A DNA stretch of 64,000 nt from Sipunculus nudus (GCA_026874595.1 CM049322.1:41838340-41902339); one strand, 5' to 3'. Shown: positions 1 to 7,660, counted from the stretch's first letter. Numbers and translations are program-made. The notes: generated from the sequence alone by a model not told the origin.

Positions 1-323
1 TATTGAACACATTCAGGGAAAGCGGAGGTCACGAAACCGTACTTGGAATCGAACACTTGCTCGGCAGCGGGGGCGTCGGGGGCGACCGGCGTGGCCCATA
101 TTTCCACTTTGTGGCCGTCCAGGGTGTTCATGCTGCTGTATTTTTCCACAGCGCAGACGTAAGCTTCCTGCAGGGTGCGGTGGTTGTCCGACTTCCACAC
201 TTCTTGTTTCGTCCTTTCGTAGCCGAACCGCCGCACCGTGCACACCGGCGGGTAGAAGTACAGGAACGCCACGAACCGCATGTTATGCGGCCGGGGGCAC
301 AGCACAGTCCCGTCGCCGGGCAT
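1..323 (-). CDS. Partial unknown protein, running off the left edge
   Basis: The frame opens with ATG at 323, which shares one base with the TGA of the preceding small gene (TGATG), and stays open to the window edge for 107 codons. The protein starts MPGDGTVLCPRPHNMRF and has a mixed, non-repetitive composition with three cysteines. A second in-frame ATG lies at 281. I recognise no family. The one-base overlap and position as third gene of the unit led by the TATA box at 991 argue that it is real. Translation probably depends on reinitiation or on a transcript not evident here. The C-terminus is missing. Confidence 0.55.
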   Translation of the reverse strand, partial: MPGDGTVLCPRPHNMRFVAFLYFYPPVCTVRRFGYERTKQEVWKSDNHRTLQEAYVCAVEKYSSMNTLDGHKVEIWATPVAPDAPAAEQVFDSKYGFVTSAFPECVQ

Positions 324-481
324 CACACGTTCACTTTTTTCAGGCGGGAGGTGAGCCGCTTGACTTTTTCCAAGTGTTTGATCTGTGCTTTGGCTTTCAG
401 GATTTCAAGTTGGAGTTTCAGCCGGGCGTTTTCCAGCCGGAGTTGTTCCAGGTGCAGGTGCTGCAAAACCTCTTCATCCAT
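323..481 (-). CDS. Small coiled-coil protein, 52 residues
   Basis: ATG at 481 gives a 52-residue protein that is almost entirely a charged, leucine-rich amphipathic helix. Leucines recur at heptad spacing from about residue 6 to 46 (for example LEQLRLENARLKLQLEILK), followed by a basic end (RLTSRLKKVNV). The frame extends upstream only through a GTG to a stop, so the ATG at 481 is chosen. It follows the preceding gene by 38 bp and overlaps the next by one base. A dimerising leucine-zipper-like or scaffold role is an inference; no family is recognised. Confidence 0.5.
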   Translation of the reverse strand: MDEEVLQHLHLEQLRLENARLKLQLEILKAKAQIKHLEKVKRLTSRLKKVNV

Positions 482-519
482 CGGATGGTCACTGCCGAAC
501 TGCGTCCGTCGTCCTGCGT

Positions 520-954
520 TCACCCTTTTTTAAAATGCAGGAGGATGTACATCTCGCCTTTTTCAGTGCATTGCACTAGGTCACCCGAAGGCAGTTTGAA
601 TTCCATAGCCATGACCGAAAAGATGGCGCCGGGTTCACACTTGTGGTAGTCCACTCGTGGGGGCAGGTGGGTTTGCAGTTTCTGGTTCGTTACGGGCACC
701 GTGGCCAAGATACGCCTGTCGCTTTCCCCTTCTTGCGTCAACGTGTCAGCTTCGATGAAATCGGCGTGCACTTCGAAAAATTGTCGTGTCTTCCCTTTGA
801 AACACATTTTCGGGAAACCTATCTTCACCAGGCCCACCTGCCATTTCCCTGGGAAGAGTTGGAAGGGGGGTTCGATCAGGATTTTGTAAGAAGCCGGGGA
901 AGAGGTTTCGACCTCCAGGTTCAAGCGCATGTAAAAATCCTTCGTGTGCTGCAT
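520..954 (-). CDS. Putative structural protein with W-x-V-x-L N-terminal pattern, 144 residues
   Basis: ATG at 954 is chosen because a TATATAAG box lies 37 bp upstream (991-998); the longer open frame upstream has no such support. The protein begins MQHTKDFYMRLN and contains FPGKWQVGLVKIGFP at about residues 33-47. From memory this matches a pattern common in small proteins of Polinton-like elements: a beta-rich start, then W-x-V-x-L and a short hydrophobic-Pro motif. The 391-residue product at 7717-8892 has a comparable start (NWEVACDHLIHP), so the two may be diverged relatives. Role unknown; a minor capsid or vertex component is possible. First gene of a three-gene unit. Confidence 0.6.
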   Translation of the reverse strand: MQHTKDFYMRLNLEVETSSPASYKILIEPPFQLFPGKWQVGLVKIGFPKMCFKGKTRQFFEVHADFIEADTLTQEGESDRRILATVPVTNQKLQTHLPPRVDYHKCEPGAIFSVMAMEFKLPSGDLVQCTEKGEMYILLHFKKG

Positions 955-990
955 GGTGGGTTTGGGGCGATACACGCACGCACACACCCT

Positions 991-998
991 CTTATATA
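991..998 (-). promoter_or_regulatory. TATA box of the 954-1 unit
   Basis: TATATAAG read on the minus strand, 37 bp before the ATG at 954. It lies inside a CA/TG-rich stretch. Confidence 0.6.
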
Positions 999-1096
999 CA
1001 CAGGCACACACAGTCACGTGATCGACCAACAAGACCGGCATCAAACACAACTTTTATATCAACCAAGACACAAAATCGAACGTGTTTAAAACATAT

Positions 1097-1860
1097 CTAC
1101 AGGATAAACTGGGAAGCTTCGGTGTCGCACGTCTCGTCATCGTCTGAGGGGTCCGGCAGCTGGGAATACGGTTCTTCGTCTGCGGCGTGGTAGAAATGGA
1201 ACCCCGAGCACGTTTCGGTTTCTAGATAATTTTGGTGGTGTTCTGTGCAAGGCAGTTGGGGGAACAGCTCTAGAATATCGTCTGTTTTGGCCACCAGCTC
1301 GTCCCACACGGCTTCGGGGAGGGCCAAGCCGGACTTGCTGGGCCACAGCTTGTCGTCTTTGCCGATGTACCAGTCCCGGATTTGCACGCAGTAATGGAAC
1401 GTCGGGTCGACGGTCACTTTCAGCACGTCTCTTCCGTTCAGGCTGGTCCCCAGGACGTACTCGAACCCCCCGTTGGTGACCTGGTTCGTCACTTTCTTCA
1501 CTTCCCGACTCAGGAATTCTTTGTGTTTCACCAGTTCTTTCAGACAGGCCAAATTGAGCAGGCGTTTATTCTCAGGGACGCCGTCCCGCCACAAACCGAT
1601 CATGGCACGGGGCTGTTCCTCTTCTGCTGCGGCAGGGAGTTTGGTGAGGAAATACCCAAAACCCAAGTCCACTTTGTTTTTGACGGGACACCGGTCCGAC
1701 ACTGCCAGCGCTGCCGAGGGTTGAACGCGGTGCGAGGGCGGCGTGTTTTCTTTATCGGTTTTGGGAAGGGCCGCTGCATGGCCGAGACGTAATTATTGCC
1801 CTTGGGTTTCTTGGCGCCGGGCTGCTGGTGCTGCAGTGCGATACCAAACCCGCGTTTCAT
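1097..1860 (-). CDS. PC4/SUB1-like ssDNA-binding protein, frame split
   Basis: The C-terminal frame (1097 to about 1795) encodes a PC4-type fold. VLKVTVDPTFHYCVQIRDWY is followed by KLWPSKSGLALP and VWDELVAKTDDI, matching the family order of two beta-strands, an IR-x-W/Y turn, a (K/R)P-x(2)-G-(I/L)-x-L strand and an amphipathic helix. An acidic tail (PDPSDDDETCDTEA) follows. PC4 proteins bind single-stranded or melted DNA and act in transcription and replication. This frame lacks an ATG upstream of the domain. The TATA box (1904-1910) and first ATG (1860) open another frame with a basic N-terminus (MKRGFGIALQHQQPGAKKPK), which overlaps the PC4 frame between 1600 and 1795. One gene with an indel, possibly at the five-base T run at 1677-1681, is the simplest reading. 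Domain call fairly firm; gene structure uncertain. Confidence 0.65.
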
Positions 1861-1903
1861 CCTGGAAGTACGGCGGACGTGTGAACTCTCAGGCCCAAGG
1901 GTG

Positions 1904-1910
1904 TTTTATA
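1904..1910 (-). promoter_or_regulatory. TATA box of the PC4-like gene
   Basis: TATAAAA on the minus strand, 44 bp before the ATG at 1860 and directly downstream of the CCAAT array at 1940-2174. Confidence 0.65.
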
Positions 1911-1939
1911 CCCTCAAAGCGCTCAGACAGCCTCTGCTC

Positions 1940-2174
1940 ATTGGCTGGCGGTGAAGCCGGTCTTTTATTGGCTCATCCCGTTTTCCCGTCTCCTATTGGT
2001 TCATCCCGTCGCTCCCCGTGTCTTATTGGTCGGCGGGATGAACCAATCCCGATTGGCAGGCGGGGCCTCGACGAATCCCATTGGCCGGTGGGGCACAGGG
2101 AGGGGGCGGTCCTTCACTGCGTGTCTTGCCCCACCTCCCTTCTCATTGGTTGGGTCTTCCTGGCCGGGGATTGG
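1940..2174 (-). promoter_or_regulatory. Phased CCAAT-box array with inverted repeat
   Basis: Eight ATTGG motifs (CCAAT on the minus strand) start at 1940, 1967, 1995, 2025, 2052, 2080, 2145 and 2170; most steps are 27-30 bp. A ninth CCAAT is in the opposite orientation at 2043. ATTGGTTCATCCCG at 1995-2008 is perfectly inverted at 2034-2047. GC-box-like stretches (AGGCGGGGCC, GGGGGCGGT) are interspersed. There is no open reading frame of note. The block lies between the capsid gene end (2182) and the TATA box at 1904, so it is probably an upstream promoter or enhancer for the PC4-like gene. An origin-like role is also possible. Confidence 0.75.
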
Positions 2175-2181
2175 CTGACAC

Positions 2182-3638
2182 TCACACGAAATTTTTCAGG
2201 ACGTTCCTGTCGGGCCCGATGCTGATTTCCCCGTAGTACTCGAAATACGCCACCACCGTGTACTGGTCATTCAATTTGGCCAGGGAGTCTTCGGAGTCCT
2301 CGTCGAAACGGAACTGGATCCGGAGGGTGCCGTCTTGCTTTGGGTTCTGGTACATCTTGTCGGACGCCAAGGCCGGGGTGAAATCCATGGCGTGGAGGCA
2401 GTTCCCCTTAGGGTAATCTTCGTACGTGAGGCCGATGCCCGAATCCCCACGGTGCAACCCGATAGACCGCAGCAGGTTCAGGTAAGCGTGTTTCCAGTTG
2501 CTTTTCCAGTTGTGTCGATAGGGCCATTCCGTGCGCATCCGCCCCGCGTAGTACACTTCCATCTGTTCCAGGCCCAGGGGGACAAAATTGAACGCGTTCT
2601 CCGTTTCTTTCCCGGCCACGGCCGTGGATTTCACTTACCCGAACACCATGCGCCGTGGGGAGTGCCCATGATCAGGTTGTCGAAATTGGCGAAATTGGTC
2701 TTGGGGTTCAGCGGGGCAGTGCGCATTTCCACGTGGCGTAGCGGGAAAGGCACAGGGATGCCTTGGCTGAGGCTGGTCTCGTTGCGCATGCGCAGGGCGG
2801 GGGTGGGCATTTCTTTCCTCACCATCAAATACATGTTTTCGATTTTCAGTTGGTTGTCTTTACCCCTGATCTGCAAAATGGGGAATTCCTTGTGGTTCAT
2901 GAATTCGAACGAGAACTCGACGTCCACCCCGTTGATGAGGTACCTCTCCTGGTTACAGATGTCCAGATGCAAAGGGGTGATGAACTCGATGGGTTTGGAG
3001 TATTTGCTACCACCCGGGAAAAACATCAGGAACCGTTTCAAAGCCCCTTTGTTCTTCATTTTTGAGTCCAGGACGCTTTCCAGGGTGAGTCCCGTGTTCT
3101 TGCTGTCGTCTTTGACTTTGTGTTCACCGCTGCTCTCCGTGGTGTAATCGGTGTTGAACGTCATGGCCTCAGGCACCGCGTCGAACTGGCCGGGGGTGTC
3201 GTTGGCCCACCCGGTCTCAGCGTACAAGATCTCGTCCTTGTACTTCTGGTCGAAACCCAACAGGTTCTCCATGTAAGCCCGGAAGGGGTACAAATGGTCC
3301 TGGGTGCACACTTCCGTCATGTTCAGTTTCAGGTTGACCTGGCGCCACATGGAGTGGACGATGTTGTTGATGGGCGCCACGAAATCGTCGCTGACTTTCT
3401 GGCACGGTTTGTTTTTATCGGTGCAGATGTACAACGTCATGCACATGAACGTGTTTTGGAAATCGATGTATTCTTGGGACTGGCCTGAAATTTTAAATTG
3501 CAGGGGCCCCCCGCTGGCCAGGGGAGCCGTGGAAATAGGGTCGAATTTTTCCCATCGCCCGTCCGTAATGGAGTCTTGCTTAGTGTTCCCGGTGAACAGG
3601 TTGATCTTCCGGGCCAGGTCAGGTGCGCGGTCGCTCAT
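2182..3638 (-). CDS. Major capsid protein, double-jelly-roll type, interrupted
   Basis: ATG at 3638 opens 335 codons to a TGA at about 2631. The other frame (2634-2182, 150 codons, no ATG) holds the rest. Both parts match the Polinton capsid family often labelled F54H12.2-like: YIDFQNTFMCMTLYIC, VAPINNIVHSMWRQV and YPFRAYMENLLGF in the N-terminal part; YEDYPKGNCLHAMDFTP, TLRIQFRF and GPDRNVLKNF in the C-terminal part. The combined length is that expected for the family. The break lies at a GGTAAGTGA sequence, so a one-base indel, a very short intron or frameshifting are all conceivable. This protein would form the hexameric shell of a virion. A TATA box sits at 3704-3711. Confidence 0.88.
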
Positions 3639-3703
3639 GGTGGCGGCGGCGTTGGCGGCTTCACACGTGTGTGTGTGTTTGCGCGTGTTGCCAGTTCCGG
3701 TGC

Positions 3704-3711
3704 TATTTATA
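3704..3711 (-). promoter_or_regulatory. TATA box of the capsid gene
   Basis: TATAAATA on the minus strand, 66 bp before the ATG at 3638 and only 6 bp after the stop codon of the preceding gene (3718). Confidence 0.65.
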
Positions 3712-3717
3712 CTTTTT

Positions 3718-4173
3718 TCACCCGTTCAAGTCGTCCAAGTAGTTCAAGGCCCAGACGATCCAATTCAACAGAGGGTCTTCCACCGAACGCAGGACGGCCC
3801 GGAAGAATTCTTCTTTGGTCCCACCGCCCAACACCACCGCATTCGCCAACCTGAATTCGGACGAGGGGTTTTCAAGGTGCGACCAGATTTCCGAGAGGAA
3901 CAGCTCGAACTCCCTCACTCCCATCCCCATGGATTTCTTCAAAAACGTCCCCACGCCCCGGGCTGCCCTGTTAACACGGGGTCTTCCGGCGCGCAGACGG
4001 TCGCAGGGTCCACACCTTTGGCCTCGGTACACGCTTTCGGCTAGCACTTGCATGGCCAGGGCCGTCAACGTGATCAGGTTCTTATCGCATTTTTCGTAAA
4101 TGTTCCTCAAGATCGGGGTCCGGTATTGCAAGGTCGCCATGTACACGATTTCTTTCTGGTACCGCAAGTACAT
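3718..4173 (-). CDS. Unknown protein of about 151 residues, capsid-proximal
   Basis: The frame starts at an ATG at 4173 (MYLRYQKEIVYMATLQ), with an alternative ATG at 4140. The open frame continues upstream without ATG to about 4425. The product is mostly helical in appearance, with one CGPC pair in the middle (about residues 54-57) and a hydrophobic C-terminal segment (WIVWALNYLDDLNG). I recognise no family. The gene lies 20 bp after the stop of the disordered repeat protein and ends 6 bp before the capsid TATA box, so it is the last gene of its unit. A role linked to assembly is only a guess from position. Confidence 0.5.
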   Translation of the reverse strand: MYLRYQKEIVYMATLQYRTPILRNIYEKCDKNLITLTALAMQVLAESVYRGQRCGPCDRLRAGRPRVNRAARGVGTFLKKSMGMGVREFELFLSEIWSHLENPSSEFRLANAVVLGGGTKEEFFRAVLRSVEDPLLNWIVWALNYLDDLNG

Positions 4174-4193
4174 ACCTTTGTTCTCGTTCTGGG

Positions 4194-4790
4194 CTACCAA
4201 GGAGTCCGGGTCCGGGTCGGGGTCGGGGTCCGGGGCGGGACCGCGTCGTCCGGCCGCGCGTGGTGTGTCCCTTGCATCGACGCCGGTGTGTCTGCGGTGG
4301 CCCCTGCCACCACGCCCCTTGCCGCACCTTCCGTGGATTGAACGAGGTATGGGGCATCCGCGGTGGGGTGGGGCTCGTCCGACCCGTCCAGCACCCGGCG
4401 GCGGACTTGGTTTTTCGCGGGGGTGTCAGGGCTCCATCGGACTTTAGGTTTTCCCGTCGTCGACGGTGTGCTGAACGTGTTGCTAAGGTCAGGGAAGAGG
4501 GTGTTGGAAGAATGCGGGGTGGGGAACGGGCTTTCGGTCGTTCCCGGCGTTGACGGCACGCTGAATGTGCTCTTGCGGTCAGGGAAGAGGGTGCCGGAAG
4601 ACCGCGGGGTTAGGAACGGGCTTTCGGTCGTGTGGTCCCCTCCGCCGGCGTCTTCCTTGGCGGGGGTGGTGGACGGCGTGTCCACCCCGGTTATCTCGTA
4701 CCCGTTTTCGACCGGTCTCAGTTTGAACCGCAGAGGAGGTTTCGGTGGGATGGCGGTAATCGCCGGGGCTTCTGAAAACCTCATGGCCAT
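4194..4790 (-). CDS. Pro/Ser/Thr-rich disordered protein with 30-residue duplication
   Basis: ATG at 4790 (a second at 4784) opens 198 codons. Residues 54-83 and 84-113 form two imperfect 30-residue repeats (TTESPF-x-TP-x-SS-x-TLFPD...), that is, a 90-bp tandem duplication at 4542-4631 and 4452-4541. The C-terminus is a Pro-Thr/Arg run encoded by a short GC-rich repeat. No folded domain is seen. The same frame stays open upstream of the ATG to a stop near 4919, and two further frames overlap this end, so the product may be the C-terminal part of a longer protein beginning at 5215 with indels between. Confidence 0.45.
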   Translation of the reverse strand: MAMRFSEAPAITAIPPKPPLRFKLRPVENGYEITGVDTPSTTPAKEDAGGGDHTTESPFLTPRSSGTLFPDRKSTFSVPSTPGTTESPFPTPHSSNTLFPDLSNTFSTPSTTGKPKVRWSPDTPAKNQVRRRVLDGSDEPHPTADAPYLVQSTEGAARGVVAGATADTPASMQGTHHARPDDAVPPRTPTPTRTRTPW

Positions 4791-5145
4791 GAGGTCCAGC
4801 CTGGGAAATGGTGGTGGTCCCAGGGGCGGCGCCCGGAGGTTTGGTCTGCCGCGCTTTCGCCGGTGTGCTGGTGGCCGCGGGGGACACGGGTTGGGACGGG
4901 ACCGAAGGGACGCTCTCTACGGAAGAGGGTGGGGGAGAGCTTTTTTTCGGGGGTGTCTTCTTCCGTCGCCGGTTCACCAAGGCTTTTTCCAAACCCAGTT
5001 CGCAGCACCCGCCCGCCGCCGCCTTCTTCGCTTCAAGGGTTATCAGGGCGGGCCCGGTACCTTTTCTTTCGGCCGACGCGCGGCGGCGACCCTTTCCTCG
5101 GGCGGCCCTTTTTCGTCCGCGGCGGTGTTTTCCCCGTCGGGATGT
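4579..5145 (-). other. Overlapping open frame, basic then Pro/Ser-rich
   Basis: This minus-strand frame is open from just after a TGA at 5146 down to 4579 without a convincing ATG. It reads Arg/Lys-rich first (RRGKHRRGRKRAARGKGRRR), then KKAAAGGCCELGLEKALVNR, then Pro/Ser-rich. The composition fits the middle of a virion-type basic protein, lying between the AT-hook start (5215) and the 4194-4790 frame. I infer that the three frames may be pieces of one gene, but the sequence does not prove it. Confidence 0.3.
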
Positions 5146-5215
5146 TCAGAGGCCTCCCGCGCGGCTTTTTCTTCTTTTGGCCATCGTTGTTTTTCTCTCT
5201 GGAGTTTTTCGCCAT
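5033..5215 (-). CDS. Small basic AT-hook-like protein
   Basis: ATG at 5215 lies 29 bp after a TATAAATA box. The 60-residue frame is extremely basic and has two AT-hook-like cores: KKPRGRPLN (about residues 17-25) and KKGRPRKG (about 35-42). AT-hooks bind the minor groove of AT-rich DNA. A protein of this kind in a virus-like element would suit genome condensation in the particle or tethering to chromatin; that is inference. The frame ends at 5033, but basic coding potential continues in another frame to about 4800, so the true C-terminus may be longer. Confidence 0.5.
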   Translation of the reverse strand: MAKNSREKNNDGQKKKKPRGRPLNIPTGKTPPRTKKGRPRKGSPPRVGRKKRYRARPDNP

Positions 5216-5243
5216 GTAAACGGGGTGTGGAGGTCGGCGGCCC

Positions 5244-5251
5244 TATTTATA
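5244..5251 (-). promoter_or_regulatory. TATA box of the AT-hook unit
   Basis: TATAAATA on the minus strand, 29 bp before the ATG at 5215 and 18 bp after the stop of the gene ending at 5270. With a start site about 30 bp from the box, the 5' leader would be almost absent. Confidence 0.65.
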
Positions 5252-5269
5252 CTTTTCTGCCAGGGTCCT

Positions 5270-5671
5270 CTAAAACGGCAAGGTCACGGTTTTCACCCGG
5301 GCGCGCCGGCGGGGCGGTTTGAATGGGCGGTGGGGGGATACCCCCTGCCGGGCGCGGGTGCTGTAACTGCGTTTCCGTGAAGCGACAGGGGGCCCGGCTT
5401 CCGCTGCTTTTTTGGATGCTGTGGCTATAGGGGTCATCTTGTGGACCGTCCTCAAAGTGGTCTGTTCCTGGGAGAGGGGTGCCGTTCCCGGCCCGGCAAC
5501 TGGCGCTGGGATGTTCACGGGCGGGCTTGGGTTGGCCGGTGCGATGCGAGGCACCCATCCCTGCTGCCCTTCCGCTCTCGTCACGAACCGCCCGATCCCC
5601 ACGTGCTGGCTTTTCATCCCGTGGCCCCCGAGGCCTTTCTTGTCGTGGAACCGGGTCCCAATCCTCACCAT
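5270..5671 (-). CDS. Basic protein with Arg-rich C-terminus, 133 residues
   Basis: ATG at 5671 is chosen because a TATAAAA box lies 57 bp upstream (5728-5734). The longer open frame above it (to 5908) overlaps the membrane-protein gene in another frame and has no support. The protein starts MVRIGTRFHDKKG, continues through a Gly-rich stretch and a Pro/Ala/Thr-rich middle, and ends with a strongly basic tail (SRKRSYSTRARQG, then FKPPRRRARVKTVTLPF). This layout resembles DNA-associated core proteins of adenovirus-like viruses in composition only; no homology is claimed. It is the only gene in its unit. Confidence 0.5.
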   Translation of the reverse strand: MVRIGTRFHDKKGLGGHGMKSQHVGIGRFVTRAEGQQGWVPRIAPANPSPPVNIPAPVAGPGTAPLSQEQTTLRTVHKMTPIATASKKAAEAGPPVASRKRSYSTRARQGVSPHRPFKPPRRRARVKTVTLPF

Positions 5672-5727
5672 CTTTGTCCCACGTGCGGTTTTCAATACTG
5701 GCTGGGTTCCGCTGGTTGAAGCCCCCC

Positions 5728-5734
5728 TTTTATA
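5728..5734 (-). promoter_or_regulatory. TATA box of the 5671-5270 gene
   Basis: TATAAAA on the minus strand, 2 bp after the stop codon of the membrane-protein gene (5737) and 57 bp before the ATG at 5671. Confidence 0.65.
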
Positions 5735-5736
5735 CG

Positions 5737-5973
5737 TTAGAGTTTCGGGTTGGGCATCAGGTACCCCATGCCCGTGCCTAGCACCGTCGCCCAGTACGCC
5801 CGGTCTTCTGCAGGGGCGAACCCCCCGGCCAGGACCGTCAAGGATGTCAGCACCACCGCCGTCACCATGAGCACCTGGGCCGTGAACAGGATCAGGCTCC
5901 TGTTGCAAAGCGTGCCTTTTTGATCTGTCGGGTGGGTTCCCACGAGTTGAATTTTTCCGGGTAGCCCTTCCAT
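5737..5973 (-). CDS. Small single-span membrane protein, 78 residues
   Basis: ATG at 5973 opens MEGLPGKIQLVGTH, followed by one clear membrane span at about residues 26-52 (SLILFTAQVLMVTAVVLTSL and onward). A short segment ends in YLMPNPKL. The first 27 codons overlap the integrase chromodomain in a different frame, and the span starts only where the overlap ends, which supports a real second gene. Function unknown; small membrane proteins are usual in viruses with an internal membrane or a lytic step, but that is inference. Confidence 0.45.
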   Translation of the reverse strand: MEGLPGKIQLVGTHPTDQKGTLCNRSLILFTAQVLMVTAVVLTSLTVLAGGFAPAEDRAYWATVLGTGMGYLMPNPKL

Positions 5974-7031
5974 TTCACCAGGGAATACGACACGCCCTTG
6001 ATTTTTTTTTCGTGCGCAAGATTCTTTCCACGCGGTACTCGGTCTTTTTGGTAACTTTCTGGATTTCTTCCCGGTAAAACCGCCCTTTTATAGCTTCCCC
6101 GGCCAAATCTTCCACTTCGTACATCGTCACTGGCGACGTCCCGGCCCGGCCCGGGGCTTGGTTGACCCGGGTGATTTTTAACTGTTTTTCCGACCAACGG
6201 GGGCGGTACCCGCGTTGGTCAAACGCGTGTTTTTTCACGAGGGACAACCTCACCTGGTCCCCCACTTTTAAAACTTTGGCAACGCGTCTTCCGCGCGCAG
6301 CCTCAAGCCGGGCGGGGTCGCCGTACAAACGCCGCCAGATCTCCCACTGGTTTTTTGCTGGTGACGTCAGCGGGCCGGGCCCCGATCGCCGAATGCCGCC
6401 GTCGGTTGTTACCGTCCACCACAGCCTGGAGTCCGTTCACCCATGAGGGGGTGCCTTTGGCTTCCATGCGTTTGTACAGCTGGGTTTTCAATGTGCCGTT
6501 GAACCGTTCCACCAGCCCTGCTTTGATTTCCCGGTTCCCGGTACTGAACCACCGCTCGCCCTCCTTTTCCAACAGGTTCTGGACGGCCTGGTTTTTAAAT
6601 TCGCGACCGTCGTCTGTCTGCAGGCGTTCCGGGACACGGCCCCGCTTGAAAATAGCAGCCAGGGCGTCGCGGACCTCCCCGCCCGTTTTCGTTTTCACCG
6701 GGGACGCCCAGGCGTACCGGGACAAGACGTCCACCACCGTCAGGATGTATCGGTACCCCTTGTTGTGCCTGGCCAAGGCTTGCATGTCCGTCAGGTCGGC
6801 TTGCCACTGCTCGTCCAACCCCGACACCAAAGTGGCCGAACGCGGGAACCGGCGCCTGGCCCGGCGGTGCAGGGTGTACGGGTCTTGCCCGCTCAACCAT
6901 TCCTTCACCGTTTTCAACCCCATCCCCGTGTAAAGGCTCAAATCCCTCGCCGAACCCGTGTACGCCACCGGGGACCTGTCATCGTAATACGCGCGTGCCA
7001 AACGTTCGCTCGTCCGTTTGTTAGGGGGCAT
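5892..7031 (-). CDS. Polinton-type DDE integrase with C-terminal chromodomain, frame split twice
   Basis: ATG at 7031 opens 242 codons with the RVE catalytic core. D79 lies in WQADLTDMQ, D140 in LQTDDGREF and E175 in GLVERFNGTLK, with the family motif YTLH upstream at residues 52-55. The frame changes near the six-base T run at 6351-6356. The second frame (6328-5975) carries an SH3-like region (KVLKVGDQVRLSL) and the start of a chromodomain (EYRVERILRTKK). It changes again at the nine-base T run at 6002-6010 into the frame ending at 5892 with VKWKGYPEKFNSWEP. The enzyme would insert the element into host DNA, and the chromodomain could direct it to modified chromatin. Family assignment is firm. 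As read, the gene is broken. Confidence 0.92.
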
Positions 7032-7034
7032 CGG

Positions 7035-7660
7035 TCAGTGTTTCCCGGAAAAGACGACGTGGTACTGCACCCGTCGCCTCGCCAGACCTGCTCCGGGGAT
7101 TCGGGCGGCGGCAGCAGCGGCCGCGCCGCCGGCGCCGCGGCGGGGGCCCGCCTGACGGGGGCGGGGGCCCTCCCGGCGGGGGCGGGGGCCCTCCTGGCGG
7201 GGGCGACGGTGGCCTTCCTGGCGGGGTGCTCTCGGGGTGTCTTTGGCCTTCTGGCTTTCGGCCCGTTTCTGGGTGGGAGAGCTCGGGGGTTCTTCGGCGG
7301 GGTCTTCCGGGAGGCTTTCGCCGTCGCTGCTGCTGCTGCTGCTGTCGACGGTGGGGTACACCACTTTTTCCATAACTCCCGGGCCAGCACCGAAGAAATT
7401 TCTTTCCCGTCTCGGGAAAGCAAATGTTTTTTCCTTTGCGTGTACGAGGATTGTGGGCGGGTGAAGGTTTTCGCCCCGTATTTATAGAGTTTTTTCCGGA
7501 CCGCCGCGTTGACTGGCACGTGGATGTGCATCCAGTTGTACACGAGGTTCGAGGCGAAATTGACCGCCCCTTGCCCCACGCTTTTCTTCAGGACTTTTCC
7601 CCCGCCCGCGATTTCTTCGTAGAGGGGAGCGTACTTGCGTGCTTTCACCAGGAGGTCCAT
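7035..7660 (-). CDS. Unknown basic protein with Pro/Arg/Ala repeats, frame split
   Basis: ATG at 7660 (MDLLVKARKYAPLYEEI) is preferred over 7684 because the TATA box at 7704-7710 is only 20 bp from the latter. The first frame runs through VGQGAVNFASNLVYNWMHIH and a basic helix to about 7370. At a five-base A run (7365-7369) coding moves to the frame reading VYPTVDSSSSSSDGES, then a Pro/Arg/Glu repeat from a GC-rich minisatellite (about 7138-7230), ending VQYHVVFSGKH at 7035, 3 bp before the integrase ATG. No domain recognised. The Ser/Asp stretch could be a kinase (CK2-type) target. First gene of the integrase unit. Confidence 0.5.

Noticed and set aside
3-1089. Long plus-strand open frames at 3-533 and 643-1089
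   Set aside because: They start at non-ATG codons and are shadows of the minus-strand genes, which have TATA boxes and conserved products.
2335-4044. Plus-strand frames of more than 200 codons opposite the capsid gene
   Set aside because: The GC-rich, codon-biased capsid gene leaves its antisense frames open; no domain or promoter supports them.
7478-7487. TATAAATA-like word on the minus strand
   Set aside because: It lies within the coding sequence of the 7035-7660 gene and no ATG-led gene follows at the usual distance.
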